From Mesocentrotus franciscanus (taxonomy: Eukaryota; Echinodermata; Echinoidea; Camarodonta; Strongylocentrotidae), in contig CP137666.1 of assembly GCA_037976565.1 (NCBI GenBank), positions 6,904,597-6,968,596 of the forward strand: a stretch of 64,000 nucleotides of DNA, read 5' to 3'. Under the pieces are notes generated by a model, which was not told where the DNA came from, did not search any database, and was given only the letters and a program-made list of their open reading frames with translations. How positions within the stretch are numbered: position 1 is the first letter of the stretch; each line of letters opens with the position of its first letter. Of this stretch, positions 1 to 13,000 are shown piece after piece. Made by a program: the position numbers and the translations under genes.

Positions 1-217
1 ATCAATTTTGGTATAACAAGAGATTTAATAAAATCAATAATAGTCTCGACCTTTTGCTTTCTCGTGTAATTAATACTTTATTGCAATGGGTTGCAAAAAA
101 AAAATTTGGAATGCCAGCTGCATTGTGTGTGTTTCGAATTAATTACTAATAAAGCTCTGATAATTCAATATATATATAATTTATATACAGTATATATTTT
201 CTATCATTTATCCCAAG

Positions 218-1114
218 GATCTCCGCGGGTGCGTAAAGAAGGTTGCCGCTTTGCTTGAACATCCTCTAACCGACGACGTTTTCGAGAAGGTGGTGGCGGG
301 AAGTGAATTTAAGGGAATGAAGAAAACTTATGACGCTCTCGAGAAATCGTCTGAGAAAGGGATCTTTTTGACTCGAGCTGGCGGTCAAAAGGAGATGTCT
401 TTCATGCAAACAGGTACATAGAAGGAACATTTCTTTTAATAAGCGTTTTCATTGGCATATTTCCCGTCTCGAAACAGATATTCCAAACGATCGCAAAAGA
501 CTTCCAAAGTTTCAAGATATCATCGTATAAAGCCAATTTCAATAGCTTTGTTTGTAATCTCCTTCATTTTATTTGTCTTCTTCTGTTTCTTCTTCTCCTT
601 CTTCTTCTTCTTCTTTTTCTTCTTCGGTACTGATTTCCATACCTTTTAGCAACTACACAAATTAGTTCATAACCAAACTTTGACGTGAAGACTGAGAGGA
701 CTGCATGCTCCTTCCCCTTCCATGATTTTGCAATACCAATAGATGACCACCATCTCATACTCAGGCAGCAGCCAGCCACCTCATTTTCATACAGCGTGAT
801 GATGTGCTTGCATTTCTCAAAATGTTATTTTGTATACGGTAATTATTTTGTTGACATTTTCAAACTGGAAAGTTGACATTGGGGTCCCCCAAGCCCTGGA
901 CAAAAATAAACCTGTTTGCCTATGACTAGAACATCCATTTCTTCTATTTAAGTTATACATTGTAGTTGCATTTCAATCTGTTATTTTTGTATCATTTTGA
1001 ACAGGCAAGATTGGTACATGGAAGACTAGGTTTACCGTGGCTCAGAGTGAGATGGTTGATGCTTGGTACCAAGAAAAGTTTGCTGGACAAGAGCTCCAAT
1101 TCCAGTTTAAGTAA
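218..1114 (+). CDS. Cytosolic sulfotransferase (SULT family), last two coding exons
   Basis: Two exons, 218-413 and 1005-1114, join in phase (ACA G | GC) to give 101 C-terminal residues before TAA at 1112. Seen: the first exon opens DLRGCVKKVAALLEHPLTDD, matching the DLKGxVxKIAxFL stretch of SULT proteins, followed by SEFKGMKK, the equivalent of SFxxMKxN. The second exon carries GKIGTWKTRFTVAQSE, the family's RKGxxGDWKNxFTVAQNE motif, which includes PAPS 3'-phosphate-binding residues and the dimerisation KxxxTVxxxE element. Both splice sites are canonical (AAG|GAT acceptor, ACAG|GTACAT donor, ACAG|GC acceptor). Known: these enzymes move sulfonate from PAPS to alcohol or amine groups of small molecules in the cytosol. 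The substrate cannot be told from this end. The catalytic His and 5'-PSB loop would lie left of the window, so intactness of the whole gene is unknown. Confidence 0.85.
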
Positions 1115-1239
1115 CCAGCGTTAAAATCCACCATCGCTGTTTAACTCCCCATCAGGAAATTTGAATGAGGACATTTTTTAACAAAAAGTTGTCCTAACAC
1201 ATCCTCTCCCCCCCCCCTCCCCCTCAGTCAAAGTGGTCT

Positions 1240-1765
1240 AGTGGCACCCTTGAATAGGAATGAAAGCAGAAAAAATCGAGACACAAAATGATGAAAGTTT
1301 TAAAATAATCGGACCATGATAAGAAAACTATGAATGATTGAATTACGAGATTACCAAGTCTATGCGAATTTCAGATTGGCAGCTTAGTCAGTGGATTATG
1401 AAGTAAAAGTCGCGAAAAAATATCATGAATTTATGTTTTTCTCCCAAGTGCCTTCTCTCCTGGAGCACAACTGAAAATACATTTTGGGTAGCATATTATC
1501 ATAGGTCCTCTGAACTCTGAAGCAAAAAGACCCTCCTGAGTCATACACTTGAAAAATTGAAATTTTAGTCATTTTGTGGGTTGGAACAAATAATAATGGG
1601 AAAGTTTTCCGGCACTACATCACAAAGACATTGCCGATTCAGCCAATTTAAAATTCCCATACGTAGAGTGATGACATTTAAACTTCTACTAGTCTAATTC
1701 TCCGATTTTTGTGCTTTCCTCTAGAGTAGTCCGTTATCAAGGTTGGATTTCCATTTAAGTCTTTA
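1240..1765. repeat. Dispersed repeat, copy 1 (partner at 11005-11592)
   Basis: This stretch aligns along most of its length, in the same orientation, with 11005-11592. Shared landmarks are 'gaatgaaagcagaaaaaa', 'ctatgcgaat', 'tttttctcccaagtgcctt' and a right end 'atcaaggttggatttcc'. The right inverted terminus is present but the matching left terminus seen in copy 2 is not recognisable, so this copy looks 5'-truncated or decayed. No coding potential. Confidence 0.65.
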
Positions 1766-1779
1766 GGTACGTTGGGCAC

Positions 1780-2076
1780 TTTGGGCACTTTTAGAAGTTG
1801 TCTTTTATGTCTTTTGAATTTGTCTTTATATTGAAAATTTCCTAATTCATTGATTTTATATTTTCTAAATTACTTTCAACTGGTTTCTTATTTTAATGAA
1901 ATTGTCATTTTACATTTGCAATTTTTGTACACTTTTTTCTGTCATTGTATTTTACTTGGATCTGTTTTTGTTCCCTCTGTTTGTATTTTTTACAAGTTTT
2001 TTAAACTATGTAAATACAGTAACAATTCAACCATAGAGGTTGTGAGCATTGAATAAAATGAATCTTGAATCTTGAT
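1780..2076 (+). repeat. Possible 3' end of a non-LTR retrotransposon
   Basis: AT-rich non-coding sequence ends at 2050-2075 with AATAAAATGAATCTTGAATC followed by TTGAT, i.e. a polyadenylation-like hexamer and a short iterated TGAATCT. Short 3' microsatellite tails of this type are usual for CR1/L2-like LINEs. No reverse-transcriptase reading frame is visible, so only a 5'-truncated tail could be present. It could equally be the true 3' UTR end of the sulfotransferase gene, whose stop is about 940 bases upstream on the same strand. Confidence 0.35.
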
Positions 2077-3600
2077 TAGGGGCCGCATTATGTGAAGAGT
2101 TGTGATTGATTAAAATTAATTGCAACTTAATGAACCGCAACCCTGTACTTACAAATAGGAGATGGTAAGTTTGTAATGAATTGGAGGACTAGGGATCAAT
2201 TCAGATCAATCATAACTCTTCATAAGGCAGGGCCCTGATGGGGCATTTCAGGATATTTTGGACAAAATATACTCCACGTATAATACAGAATGTGTGAAAT
2301 GAGAGAAAATTTGTTTTTATTAATGAAGCATGATGTTGAATCAAGATCACACAGCCTCCACAAAGCATTACTATATTGTTATTCAAAGACAGAAATAAAT
2401 AGCACCTTTTCAAACCTACAAATACAAAAAATAGATAACTAGTTAAACAAAACAAGATAATTAATTGTAAGCCACAAGTGATTTAAATAGACACAGGAAA
2501 ATCAGGTGGGGAAAACAGAGGTAAAGGGGGAAAAAAGAGAATAGTAAGATGTTAGCATTATTTTCTTCCTACCAAGACCCCCCCTCCTATCAGGGTTATT
2601 TTTTCCTCCTACCAAATGCCTTGCTTGAGAGTGTGAGAGGGTATGTGAGTTTGCAGAAGTCATATTCCTGGATAGAAGGAATAACATCTGGAAATTTAAT
2701 CCTTCCATTTTCTGAAGAGGTATAACATTTTGCCAAAATTCTCACACTGTTTACCTGACAAAGACAGTTAGTACTGTACCATGTAAGCATCAATTAATCT
2801 GATGGATGGAATACAAGTAATGAATAAATCGTCACCGTTTTTGTGAACCAACAGTCCATCAACTTGGGGTGTCTAAAGTTCATTTTTTCCCCTCTCAATA
2901 TATACTTTGAGATGATATTCATCATTTTTAAAAGATTCAGTTGGTTGAAAATGAAAATCAATTACAACTGTTTATAAGACAGAGCCATATCAAACTAGCA
3001 TACACCTCAAGTAAAGGTTACTACTGGTCAATCAATTTGACATGGTTAATGATAAATGTTATTATATATCAAATTCCATTTATGTACACCTGTAATCGAA
3101 TAGAATGGCTTCTTATGGTTGAATGAGTGATGGGAACACAAACATTGTCCCATGTACGAGTGTGATACATATGGAATGAAAACTTTGTTGTAAATATATT
3201 ATCAAGTAATACTAGGAGAATCCCTTTGTGATGCTTAAACATGAAAACTTATATATTATGTTTTACAAGTTCAAACACTGGAAGAATTCATAATTCAACA
3301 GATAATGGTAGACTGAGACTACAAAAGTCACATTTTGTTATCAGTCGTATTGCACATTTGTGTACAATATATAGTTCATCAATATGGATGTTATAGATGT
3401 TTTGCCCCATATCTCATTACAATAATTGAGGTGTGGTAAAATAACAACATTATAGATACTGACCATTACTCAGCTGGGTATAAAATATCTGAGTTTGGTT
3501 GAAACACCAATACATTACTAATCATATTCAATCATGCTTAAAGTTTCCTTTAAACCCTAAATCATGAAGATAAAGAAAGGTGTGAGAGTGCTGGAGAGCA
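2077..3600. other. Intergenic, nothing recognised
   Basis: AT-rich sequence between the sulfotransferase 3' region and the tandem pseudo-exons downstream of MTRR. I see no coding stretch with domain similarity, no RNA gene and no clear terminal repeats. Part of it may be MTRR 3' flank or 3' UTR. Confidence 0.5.
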
Positions 3601-3621
3601 AATTATCTTGTTTCTCTCCAA

Positions 3622-3735
3622 AACTTGTTTAAGTCCATACATCCTCAACCTATCTATTTTCCTCTTTAAAATTAGCATGAGCTGTAGCATGACATTGTCT
3701 CATTGACCAGTCTTTTCTTCGAGGCTCTCCTAAAC
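3622..3735 (-). pseudogene. Decayed tandem copy of the MTRR terminal exon (outer copy)
   Basis: On the minus strand this stretch matches the real terminal exon at 4010-4154. Shared blocks include AAAGAAAAGACTGG-like sequence and CATGCTACAGCTCAT. The end resembles GAGGATGTTTGGACTTGA, but the stop position reads TTAA. Several in-frame stops and indels break it (for example CAATGAGAC for CAAGGAGAC), so it cannot supply a functional C terminus. It probably lies in, or just beyond, the 3' UTR of MTRR. Confidence 0.75.
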
Positions 3736-3769
3736 AGAAACTTGTACTATGTTGTGTCTCTTCTAGACA

Positions 3770-3890
3770 AACCCTTTTTTCAAATCCACACCTCTTTGAG
3801 GTATCACCTCTCCTCTCTTAGAGATGAATTGCATCATGCCATAGTCTCCTTGTCCATTTTTTTTTGTGATGATCTCCTCAAATAAACTCA
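3770..3890 (-). pseudogene. Decayed tandem copy of the MTRR terminal exon (middle copy)
   Basis: The minus-strand sequence GGACAAGGAGACTATGGCAT is nearly identical to the GQGDYDM-coding block of the true terminal exon. The following CTAAGAGAGGAGAG is shared, but a four-base deletion just before it shifts the frame, and TGA appears where the intact exon has an Arg codon. With the outer copy and the intact exon it forms a three-unit tandem series, units about 150-250 bases apart. The duplicated unit includes flanking 3' sequence ('tcttgtttctctcc'-like), so it was a local DNA duplication, not a retrocopy. Confidence 0.8.
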
Positions 3891-4009
3891 AAATATCTTC
3901 TGTTTGGAGCCATAACGGCATTAACTTGGTATTAAACTGTGTGAGTGAATGCCTCTGTGTCTCAAAACAGACATATCTTGTTTCTCTCCTGCAGAAACCA
4001 TTTTTTTCT

Positions 4010-7000
4010 TCAAGTCCAAACATCCTCCAGGTATCTCTTCTCCTCTCTTAACTTAGCAATGAGCTGTAGCATGTCATAGTCTCCTTGTCCAGTCTTTTCT
4101 TTGAGAATCTCCTTCCAAGTCTCCAAGACATTCTTGGCCATATTCTTGGCATCACTTTTTAAATGAGAAGAGCAAGACGAAAGTACTGTGTGAATGAATG
4201 GATCAGTATTGAAACCACTTTGCTAGTACTGTACATATGTAAAACTAACAGAGAATCTTCATATACGGTAAAATTCTGGGAAAGGAATGTATTCAAATGT
4301 ACACATGATTTGCCATGCAAGATCTATACAAACAATCAAGGGAAAAATAAAAGTTCACATGACTCATGATCACAAAACACTGTGTCTCATAACATCTTTG
4401 AGAAATTTTGTACAATTAATATGTGAATCCTTCACTATAAAACTAAAACAGCGTAAGTTAAATAATTCTGAACCAATTTCACACCCTTGAATGAAACTCA
4501 GTGGGAAATTTAAACAGAGATTTCAAGCTAATTTTATTCCATAAGGGTTTATATATTATATATTATGATATGAGGGTTATATAGCCTATCATAATCATCT
4601 TGATAAATAAACTTTGGCACTGAAATTATGAATTTGATACTTGGTGCACAAGTACCTAGAACATTGTGGGGGGAAAAGATCAGGAAGATAAATGTATAAC
4701 GTCACTGGCTACAATCATCCACTTCAAATGGTACAGTCAAAACTAACTTAGTGGTCATCTCTCTATAAAGACCATCACTCTTTACAGATACAATGGTCAC
4801 CTACAATGTCATCCTCTACAAAAATATGTGGTTTAGAACCTGTCTGGAAAGGTCACACGTCTACAGCTGGCAATTTACCCTATTTCCCTTTGGTGGCCTT
4901 TATAGACAGGTTTGACGGTACTAAACAAAGTATACAAGGTATATGCTTACAGGTAAAACGACCACTTACCCACACACATACACAAAGGCTCCCTTCTTCA
5001 GCAGTAGCTCTGACAACCCTTCCTTGTGGATCTTCATGTTGTCCTGCACGTAGCGTGGTGCCTGTTCACCACTATCATCATCAGCTGGTTCATCTCTGGA
5101 GAAAGACAAACAGAGATTGGACAGGACACCAGTCTTCTGGAATTCTTCAAGCTTTTCCCTGTTGTTCAATGAATGAAAAAGAAAGAAGAAAAAAAAATTA
5201 TCATTGAAAGTCACATTAATGTACATGTATCAAGAAACATAAAAAAATAGAGCAAACATTTGTACAAAATGATGAGCCATCTTAAAGAATGTCTTTCTTC
5301 ATTTTCCTTGAGAAGTGTTTTGGATAGAAATCTGTATGTAAAGGGAACCTCAATAAAAGGACTACACATCTATAAGGACTGCCTTTCTTGTTTTGTTATG
5401 TTCCCTTGAATTCAGGTTAGAGCATACTAGACTGCAAAGAGTACTCTAATATCTCCTCCAATTAAAACACAAAATGCCTGTCATGAAATCATTAGTTACA
5501 ATGTGATCATGAACATCATTAAAGTCACTAGACCATGGATCAAACCATCTCCTGTTAAATTCCATGCTGCAGCAGTAATGTCCTTTGGCAAGACATTAAT
5601 CTACATTGGCCACTCTCCACCAGAGTTTAGTAAATGGGTACCTGGCAGGAAGCGATTCCTTTACTTCTTTGAGCACCTTACAGCAGCTAGGCGAAAAACT
5701 AGTACTTTGCAGGCACCTTGAGCATCCCCTACGATAAATATTTGCACAATTTAAATGAAGCAATTATTATTATATATCTTATTTCATTATAAGAAAAGAG
5801 CTATGAAGGTTTGAACATACCTATACAGGTAATCCCTGTCTTTATGTCTGCAACCAAACAGCAACCATACAGGGCCAAAGGTCATATTCCTGTTTCCTGC
5901 TTCATTCATCATGTGACTACGATGCTCAAGGAAGCCCATGAAAGGTGCCACGCCCGTCCCAGGACCAATCAAGATGAGGGGTTTGGAGGTGTCGGATGGG
6001 AGGTGGAAATGTTGGTTAGTCCTGGAGTAGATGGGTATCTGAACGTGATATACAAGAAGAATGATGAAGTCAATTTCATTTCTGTTATTAGTCAATATCA
6101 CAGTAGAAAATTTTTTAAATATCTTTTTGAGATACCAAGATAACGAGACATTAAAACCAATGGACAATCCAAATGCTTAAAGAGAAGGTTGAGTTCTGGG
6201 AAGAGGTGAAAAATAATTTGTGAGCGTTATCATTGTATTATGCAAGTGTTGAAGAACATCAGATAAAAAATGTTCCCTGAAAAGCATGGCTCTTCAAATG
6301 CCTTAATATTCTAAATATGGCATGTAACATCGTAACATTCGGGACAGATTTTTATGCCACATGTTCGTGTAGTCCCATATACATCTTTCTGTGTACAATG
6401 TTTGATGATGCCAGAACCTTGCAGTACACACCAATACTTATATGCTAGATGATCAACCTTTTCTGATCAATTCCACAACGATTCTTTCACAATGCAATCA
6501 CATGACCAGAACTCAACTTTATCTTTAATGATGGAAATTGCAGTTGGATTGCAAATCAATAAACATATGGTCTGTCGAAGAGCCAGAAAGGCCATTAACC
6601 AAAGTTAAAGGATATGAGTAAACACTCTTCTGGCAAGTTCTGGCTCTTAGTAGACAATATAAAGGAGTGTTAAATGTATGTGAAGGAAGCTCACTGCATT
6701 GCATGAGATATGTTTGCACTTCTTTTCTTTAACTTATATTGGGCTTTTAGTCCGTTGTACAATAAAAAATAAAGTTGATAGAAAACAAATTAATGGTAAG
6801 CTATTTATCTCTTACAAGATTTTCAATCAATAATCTGTCCAATGATAGCAATATGTGCAATCTAATTTATTAAACTATCAATGCTACAATATTTTGAATG
6901 ATACAAAATCATGTACTATGCATCAAGATGCAGTAAAAAGCGCTAAGGAAAAAAGACAAATTGAAGAAAATGAAATGCATTTGCTTACCTCTCTAGCTGC

Positions 7001-10000
7001 CTCCTCCTCCAATGCAAACTTGTTAATCTTCTCTTCCAAGTTCTGCATAATAGTTTGGTGAGAGTTCTGACCCCGCCCTCTTGTTGCTAGGTGACTAAGC
7101 CACCCAGTACACACCCCCTCCCTGGCTTTGCTCCGCCCATCTCCACCAGGTATGTCAATGATATTGAACACAAAATGGAAGCTGGTCGGGCTGGTCAGTG
7201 GTGAGCTATACATGCAAGAGAGAGAAAAGAGAGTTATTTTCTTTTTTTGTCCTACACTCAGAAGAATACTTTGGTTCAATTTAATGATTCATGGTCAAGT
7301 CACAAATTTCAAATATATATATATATATATATATATAAAATTTGGACAAATGACATAAATCAAGAGAATTGATTTAGAAAGTCATGTACTCTATACCTCA
7401 ATAGGGAATAAAAATTCTTGACAATGAACAGGCTTAAGGACAATATTTATTTTTAAAAATTGGCATGAAAAACATGCTAAAAATTTAAATGAAATACCAG
7501 TATGTTTGTTGTTGAAGTGAGATATAGTGCATTGCAACAAATAAATCTTGCAAGGATCCATTTATTATAAACATGGTTGAAACTCAAGAAAGGCAATTAT
7601 TTGTTAGGTATGAATGTTGAACAGCAAAGGTTTCAACTTTTTGATTGAGAGACAGGTGAATGAATCTAAATACTCCCATGATCCCACTTTCAATTAGGTA
7701 ATACAGCTAACTCATGTTTATAGTTCCACTGGCCCAAATTCATGAAGGAGGTTTAAAGTTCAAATGGCTCTAAAGCATGATTTAAACCTAAATAAGCATT
7801 CACAAATGTATATTTCCCATGCATTTGATATGAGAACACACCCATACTATTCTTATGGAAGTTAGACCAATGGGTTCAGATAAAACTCTGACAATTCAGG
7901 CCAATTTGTCCATCATTTTTCTTCAAAATGGGCAATTATCATCACCGTTACCTCGATATTGAGTAAGGCCTTGGTTGTAATCTGGTCATGTGCTCCAGGA
8001 TACGCTCAATAGGAGGAAGGCATGATGGGAAGGCAATGAGAACGTCCATCAACGAGAGACCAGGTGCCCGTAAGTAAGCCGCATAGTCCGGCTGACCCTG
8101 TTTGCTGCATAGCTCCTGCAGACGTCGCTTCTCCTTGGTGTCACTAGTGTGTTCCACAAGTGTGCGCAAGAAAGCCTAGGGGTACAAACGAATGGTCATA
8201 ACTAGTCCTACATATAGTCATAACAGTATTAAAGCCCCTCTAAAATGTGTTTGAAGACAAATATTAATAAAAGAATACCTAATTTGGGTTTTCTGTTGTA
8301 CGCAGAAAACAAAATTTTTTATTCTTTCATCAACATTCATCCTTGCAGAAACGTGTCTTAAAGTATATCCTATTTCACATGATGATACAATTTAAGTGAA
8401 ACTTTGCCATCAAATTTTTGGGGCTCCAAACACTTTAGAGGGGCTTTGATAAAGTTGCTCTTGGGTTATGATGATTGAAAAAGGTAGACCTGAATAGAAG
8501 CCAATAAATACTGCACATTTACTATAAAAAAACTGATATAAACAAAACAAATTTCACAGAAAGGTGTTATCAATGAAGAAAAATAAGGAGGAAAAAAAGG
8601 CTGGTCACATATAGGCAATAATGATAACATAAAATTGGTCGATGTAGGAAAGGTATTGGCTATCAGTGTTACTCACCATTTTATGTTAATGAGCCTTCAA
8701 CACTGATTTTCTCAGATCCAATACCTTTTCTCATGACAATTTTGCATGTCTTGGGAACAAATGATCATTCAGAATTTATTTCCTCTAATATCTGTATCTC
8801 GCTTCTTTTCTTACTCATCAACTCATTGGACACAATGTAATTTCTGTGTTACACATTTCCTCTACAGATTCCTACTTACAATGCATCTGGCTTAACATTA
8901 AACCACTTAAAGCATGATAAGTTTGCCTTAAAATGATTATAACTAGATGGAACTTCGACTGCGCGCAGTCGAAAATGATGCCTCCGCCATAGAGCGATTT
9001 TACAAACCAAAACAGAAGCAATTTTTAATATTCAAGTTTGATAGTAATCCATTGACAGGTTCTCAGAATATTGTGATTAAAAGCAATTTTCATATACATG
9101 GCTCTGCAAAATAAATTCCTATCCCGAGTTTGATAGTAATCCACCTGTTGGTTCTAATTATAATGCGTTCACAAGCTATTTATATGCATACATAATGAGT
9201 CTCATGACTCTAAAAGCTAATCAGTTCATTGGCTCTGCAAGATACATAAACATGTCTTGAGTTTGATGGTAATCTGTCTATCGGTTCTCAAGATAATGCG
9301 ATCACAAGCTATTTTCTAATACAATATAAGCCCCATGACTTTTGACCTTTGACCTCATGACCCTAAAATTTAATCAGTTCATTGGCTCTGCAAGACACAT
9401 ACATGTCTTGAGTTTGATGGTAATCCGTCCACCGGTTCTAACGGTAGTGTGATCACAAGCTGTTTTTGCATACATAATGAGCCCTGTGACCTTTGACCTT
9501 TAACCTCGTGACCCCAAAATCTAATTAGTTCATTGGCTCTGCAAGATACATACATGCCCCAAGTTTGGCGGTAATCCATCGATCGGTTCTTGAGATAACA
9601 CGATCACGAGCTATTTTTGCATACATAATAAGCCCTGTGACCTTTGACCTCGTGACCCAAAAATCTAATCAGTTCATTGGCTTTGCAAGATAGATACATG
9701 ACCCAAGTTTGGCGGTAATCCATCAATCAGTTCTCGAGATAACGCGATCATGAGCTTTTTCGCATACATAATGAGCCCTGTGACCTTTGACCTTTGACCT
9801 CATGAACCCAAAATCTAATCAATTCATTAGCTCTGCAAGATACATACATGACCTAAGTTTGGCAGTAATCCATCAATCGGTTCTTGAGATAACGTGATCA
9901 CGAGAACGGGACGTACGGATGTACGGATGGACGGACAACCAGAAAACATAATGCCTCCGGCTACTTTGTAGCGGAGGCATAATAAAAATCATGCATGTTC

Positions 10001-13000
10001 TCAATTCATATACCACACCTTCTTTGGAAGTACCCTGATGTCACAGCAGGTGGTGAAAATATGCCGTAGGGTGCTGAACGTTGGAACAAAGTCAGCAACA
10101 GCAGCTTTCCTCTTCTTGGTGCCTTCTAGAACAGATATTCTGAGAGGCACATCTGCCATCTCTCTTAGTCTAAGACGATGGAGGAGATTTGTGACCTCAC
10201 CATCATCATTCGGAGACATGATGCTGAAGGAATCTCCAGGCTGGAAGCTCATTGAGTTTTCCTAAGAGAAAAGCACATATGATTTAAAGACGTTTAAATG
10301 TTTGAATATGGGTCAGGCATTGAAAAAAAAGTAGGCACATACAGGAAGTATTTTTGAAGAACCTGCATGTTTTTAATCACTTTTCAACCACATTTGCTTT
10401 ATTGGGGTGTATCATGCATTTAATTGTCCAATCATGCATAAGAGACAATCGCTCCACTATCAACTTTAATTTAATTCTTTAATTGAACCTTGCATCAAAC
10501 ACCATACCTTACCTTTATCCCACAGCTAACAAAAAAACCAATGGCAACAGATGCCATAACCCTTATCTTTCAAGAAATTAATCCAGGAGTAATGTTGCCA
10601 GAACAGATGTTGATCATTCATGCTTTTAATTGTTCCTATCCTTCTTACACCATACTCATAAACATGAAAAGACTCACTGACATAATCATGCATGCAAGCT
10701 CAAGGGCATGTTTCTATACAAGACACTTACTGCAACATTCAGCTCTATGTCCAGTGCAGTCTTAACCGCATCATCCCTTGTCAGCTGGGTTGCCTTGACA
10801 ACCATTGCTTGAATGACACCAGAAGATGCAGATGGAAGAGCTGCTCCTCCTTGTATTGGCGAAGATTCAAGGTCCTAAAACACACAAGTCAGAGTTGACA
10901 GTGTTAGATTACAATTTAAACCAATGGTACATCCAACCTATTCCTTACTCTCTGTCTAAATAATGTTGTCACTAACTGAAGCATTTCTCGGTCCACTTTC
11001 GACATTAAAGGGCAATCCAACCCTTCTTATAAGTTCATTTGAATGAAAGCAGAAAAAACAGAAAAACAGAAAGGCGAAAGTTTGAAATGAATCGGACCAT
11101 TATTAAGAAAGTTATGAGTGTTTGAAATTTGAGATCACTATAGCTATGCGAATCTCAAATCGGCAATTTTGTCAGTGGATTGTGACGTAGTGACGGATTA
11201 CACTCCTGTTTGTTGTGTAGAAAAATATCACTTTTTTCTGTTTTTCTCCCAAGTGCCTTCACCCTTGGGGCACTACTCAAAATATATAATGGAGAGTACA
11301 TTATTACAGGTTCTCTAAAAAGAAAAGACCATCCTGAGTCATACATTTATGAAAAGTTGAAATTTTAGTCCTTTTGTGTATTAGAGCAAATGGGAAAGTC
11401 GTCCGCCACTACACATAGACATTATCAAGTCAGCCAATTTGAAGGGCCCAAACCTATAGTGATTGCAACTTTCAAAAATTTGTAACTTTCTATTTTTTTT
11501 CCTGATTTCACTCAAACTTTCATTAGTATGCTTCTTTGATTTTTCTGCTTTATTCCAGTCAAGTTTGCTATCAAGGTTGGATTTCCCTTTAATATATGAT
11601 TAAGAATATACCTCGGAGCCGAATGTAGAATAAGAATGTACAAAATTTAAATGTTCATTTTGACATTCAATTTAGTATAACAATAATATTTGTGAGTCAA
11701 TGACCAGAATCCCCGCCAAAAACAGTGTAGATATCCTTGTAATCACTGTAGATTTTGAAAGAACTGATCATTCAATTCAACTTGAAAACAAATTATTACA
11801 TGATATTGATGTCACTATGGTATTGTGGAACATTTTAATTGATTTTCAAACACTATACAGTATACATTATATACCTCACTTAAGAAATCCAGCCATCTGA
11901 TTGGTCGAAATTGCAGTCGTTGTTTTAACTATTCCCGAAAAATGCCAAAGCCATGTAATAGTTAAAAAAATAGTTAAAAAATCCCGGCAAAATTCCAGTT
12001 ACCGGGAAATTAGTTCAGTCTTGCTGAAATACCCATTGGTTTACGTGTTAAAAACTGGTTTGTGCGAGCACGGACACCATAAGTGTGCGAATAATCGGTC
12101 GCTAGCTTAATTTACCAATTTTTAATACATCGTAGCACAGACGACAGTACGGCAATCTCTATCGTACTGAATTCCAAACAAGGCAAAAATGGCTGAAGAA
12201 ACTCTACTAAGATTTCAACTTCTTGATGATGATGATCAAATGCAAGACTTGATTAATTCTGCTGACAGCAAGCACACCAATGTAAGGTCTAATAATAGTC
12301 AAATCCAGTCAGTGGAGTCCCACACATTAATTGTTGTGTACTAGAGGGGTCTAGAGATCTACTGTCATTGACATTATACTGAGTATTAAACTTTACCGCA
12401 CCGCGGTAGACGTAACCGTAGTCTAGACTACTTTATTTGGATGTAGAGACGTAAAGCTTGTAGCTTATTTGCCCCTCGTCACGTTGGGTAGTCTCTGATA
12501 GGGTGAAAACTTGAGTGGATGGGTTTTCCAGTGCCTCTCAACAACAGATTTGAATATATTATTAGATCTAACACTAACTAGATTCTATGTCTATGTGTAT
12601 TTAGTATTTATTTCTGCTCTTCCTGTTCTACCAGTTGATTGGTAAGTTGACTATTTTTTCGGCATATAAAAGTATTAATGACTGCTTTAATATTCGAGAA
12701 ATAGTTGTTTTTATACGCTCTCGGGAAGGTTACAATTGGGCTATTGCCCTCGGCACGCCTCGGGCAATAGCACAATTGTAACCTTCCCTTGACCTTCCCT
12801 TGAGCATATAAAAACAACTATTTCTCTCAAAGCAGTCATTAATACTATACTATCAATTATCATCAAACATCAAACCTAAAATCTAACATAATACATTTGT
12901 TAAAATGTATTCAAAACATTTAAGGTGTTTCCAGTGGTATGCATTGTAATTTTATACTCACTATTGTTTCATCGTGGGCATATACCACTTTCAGAAAAGG

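Noticed and set aside
4806..5207. 133-codon plus-strand open frame
   Set aside because: It overlaps MTRR exon 10 on the other strand and contains no recognised motif.
5811..6143. 110-codon plus-strand open frame
   Set aside because: It is the shadow of MTRR exon 9, which carries the NADPH-binding GPGTGVAPF motif on the minus strand.
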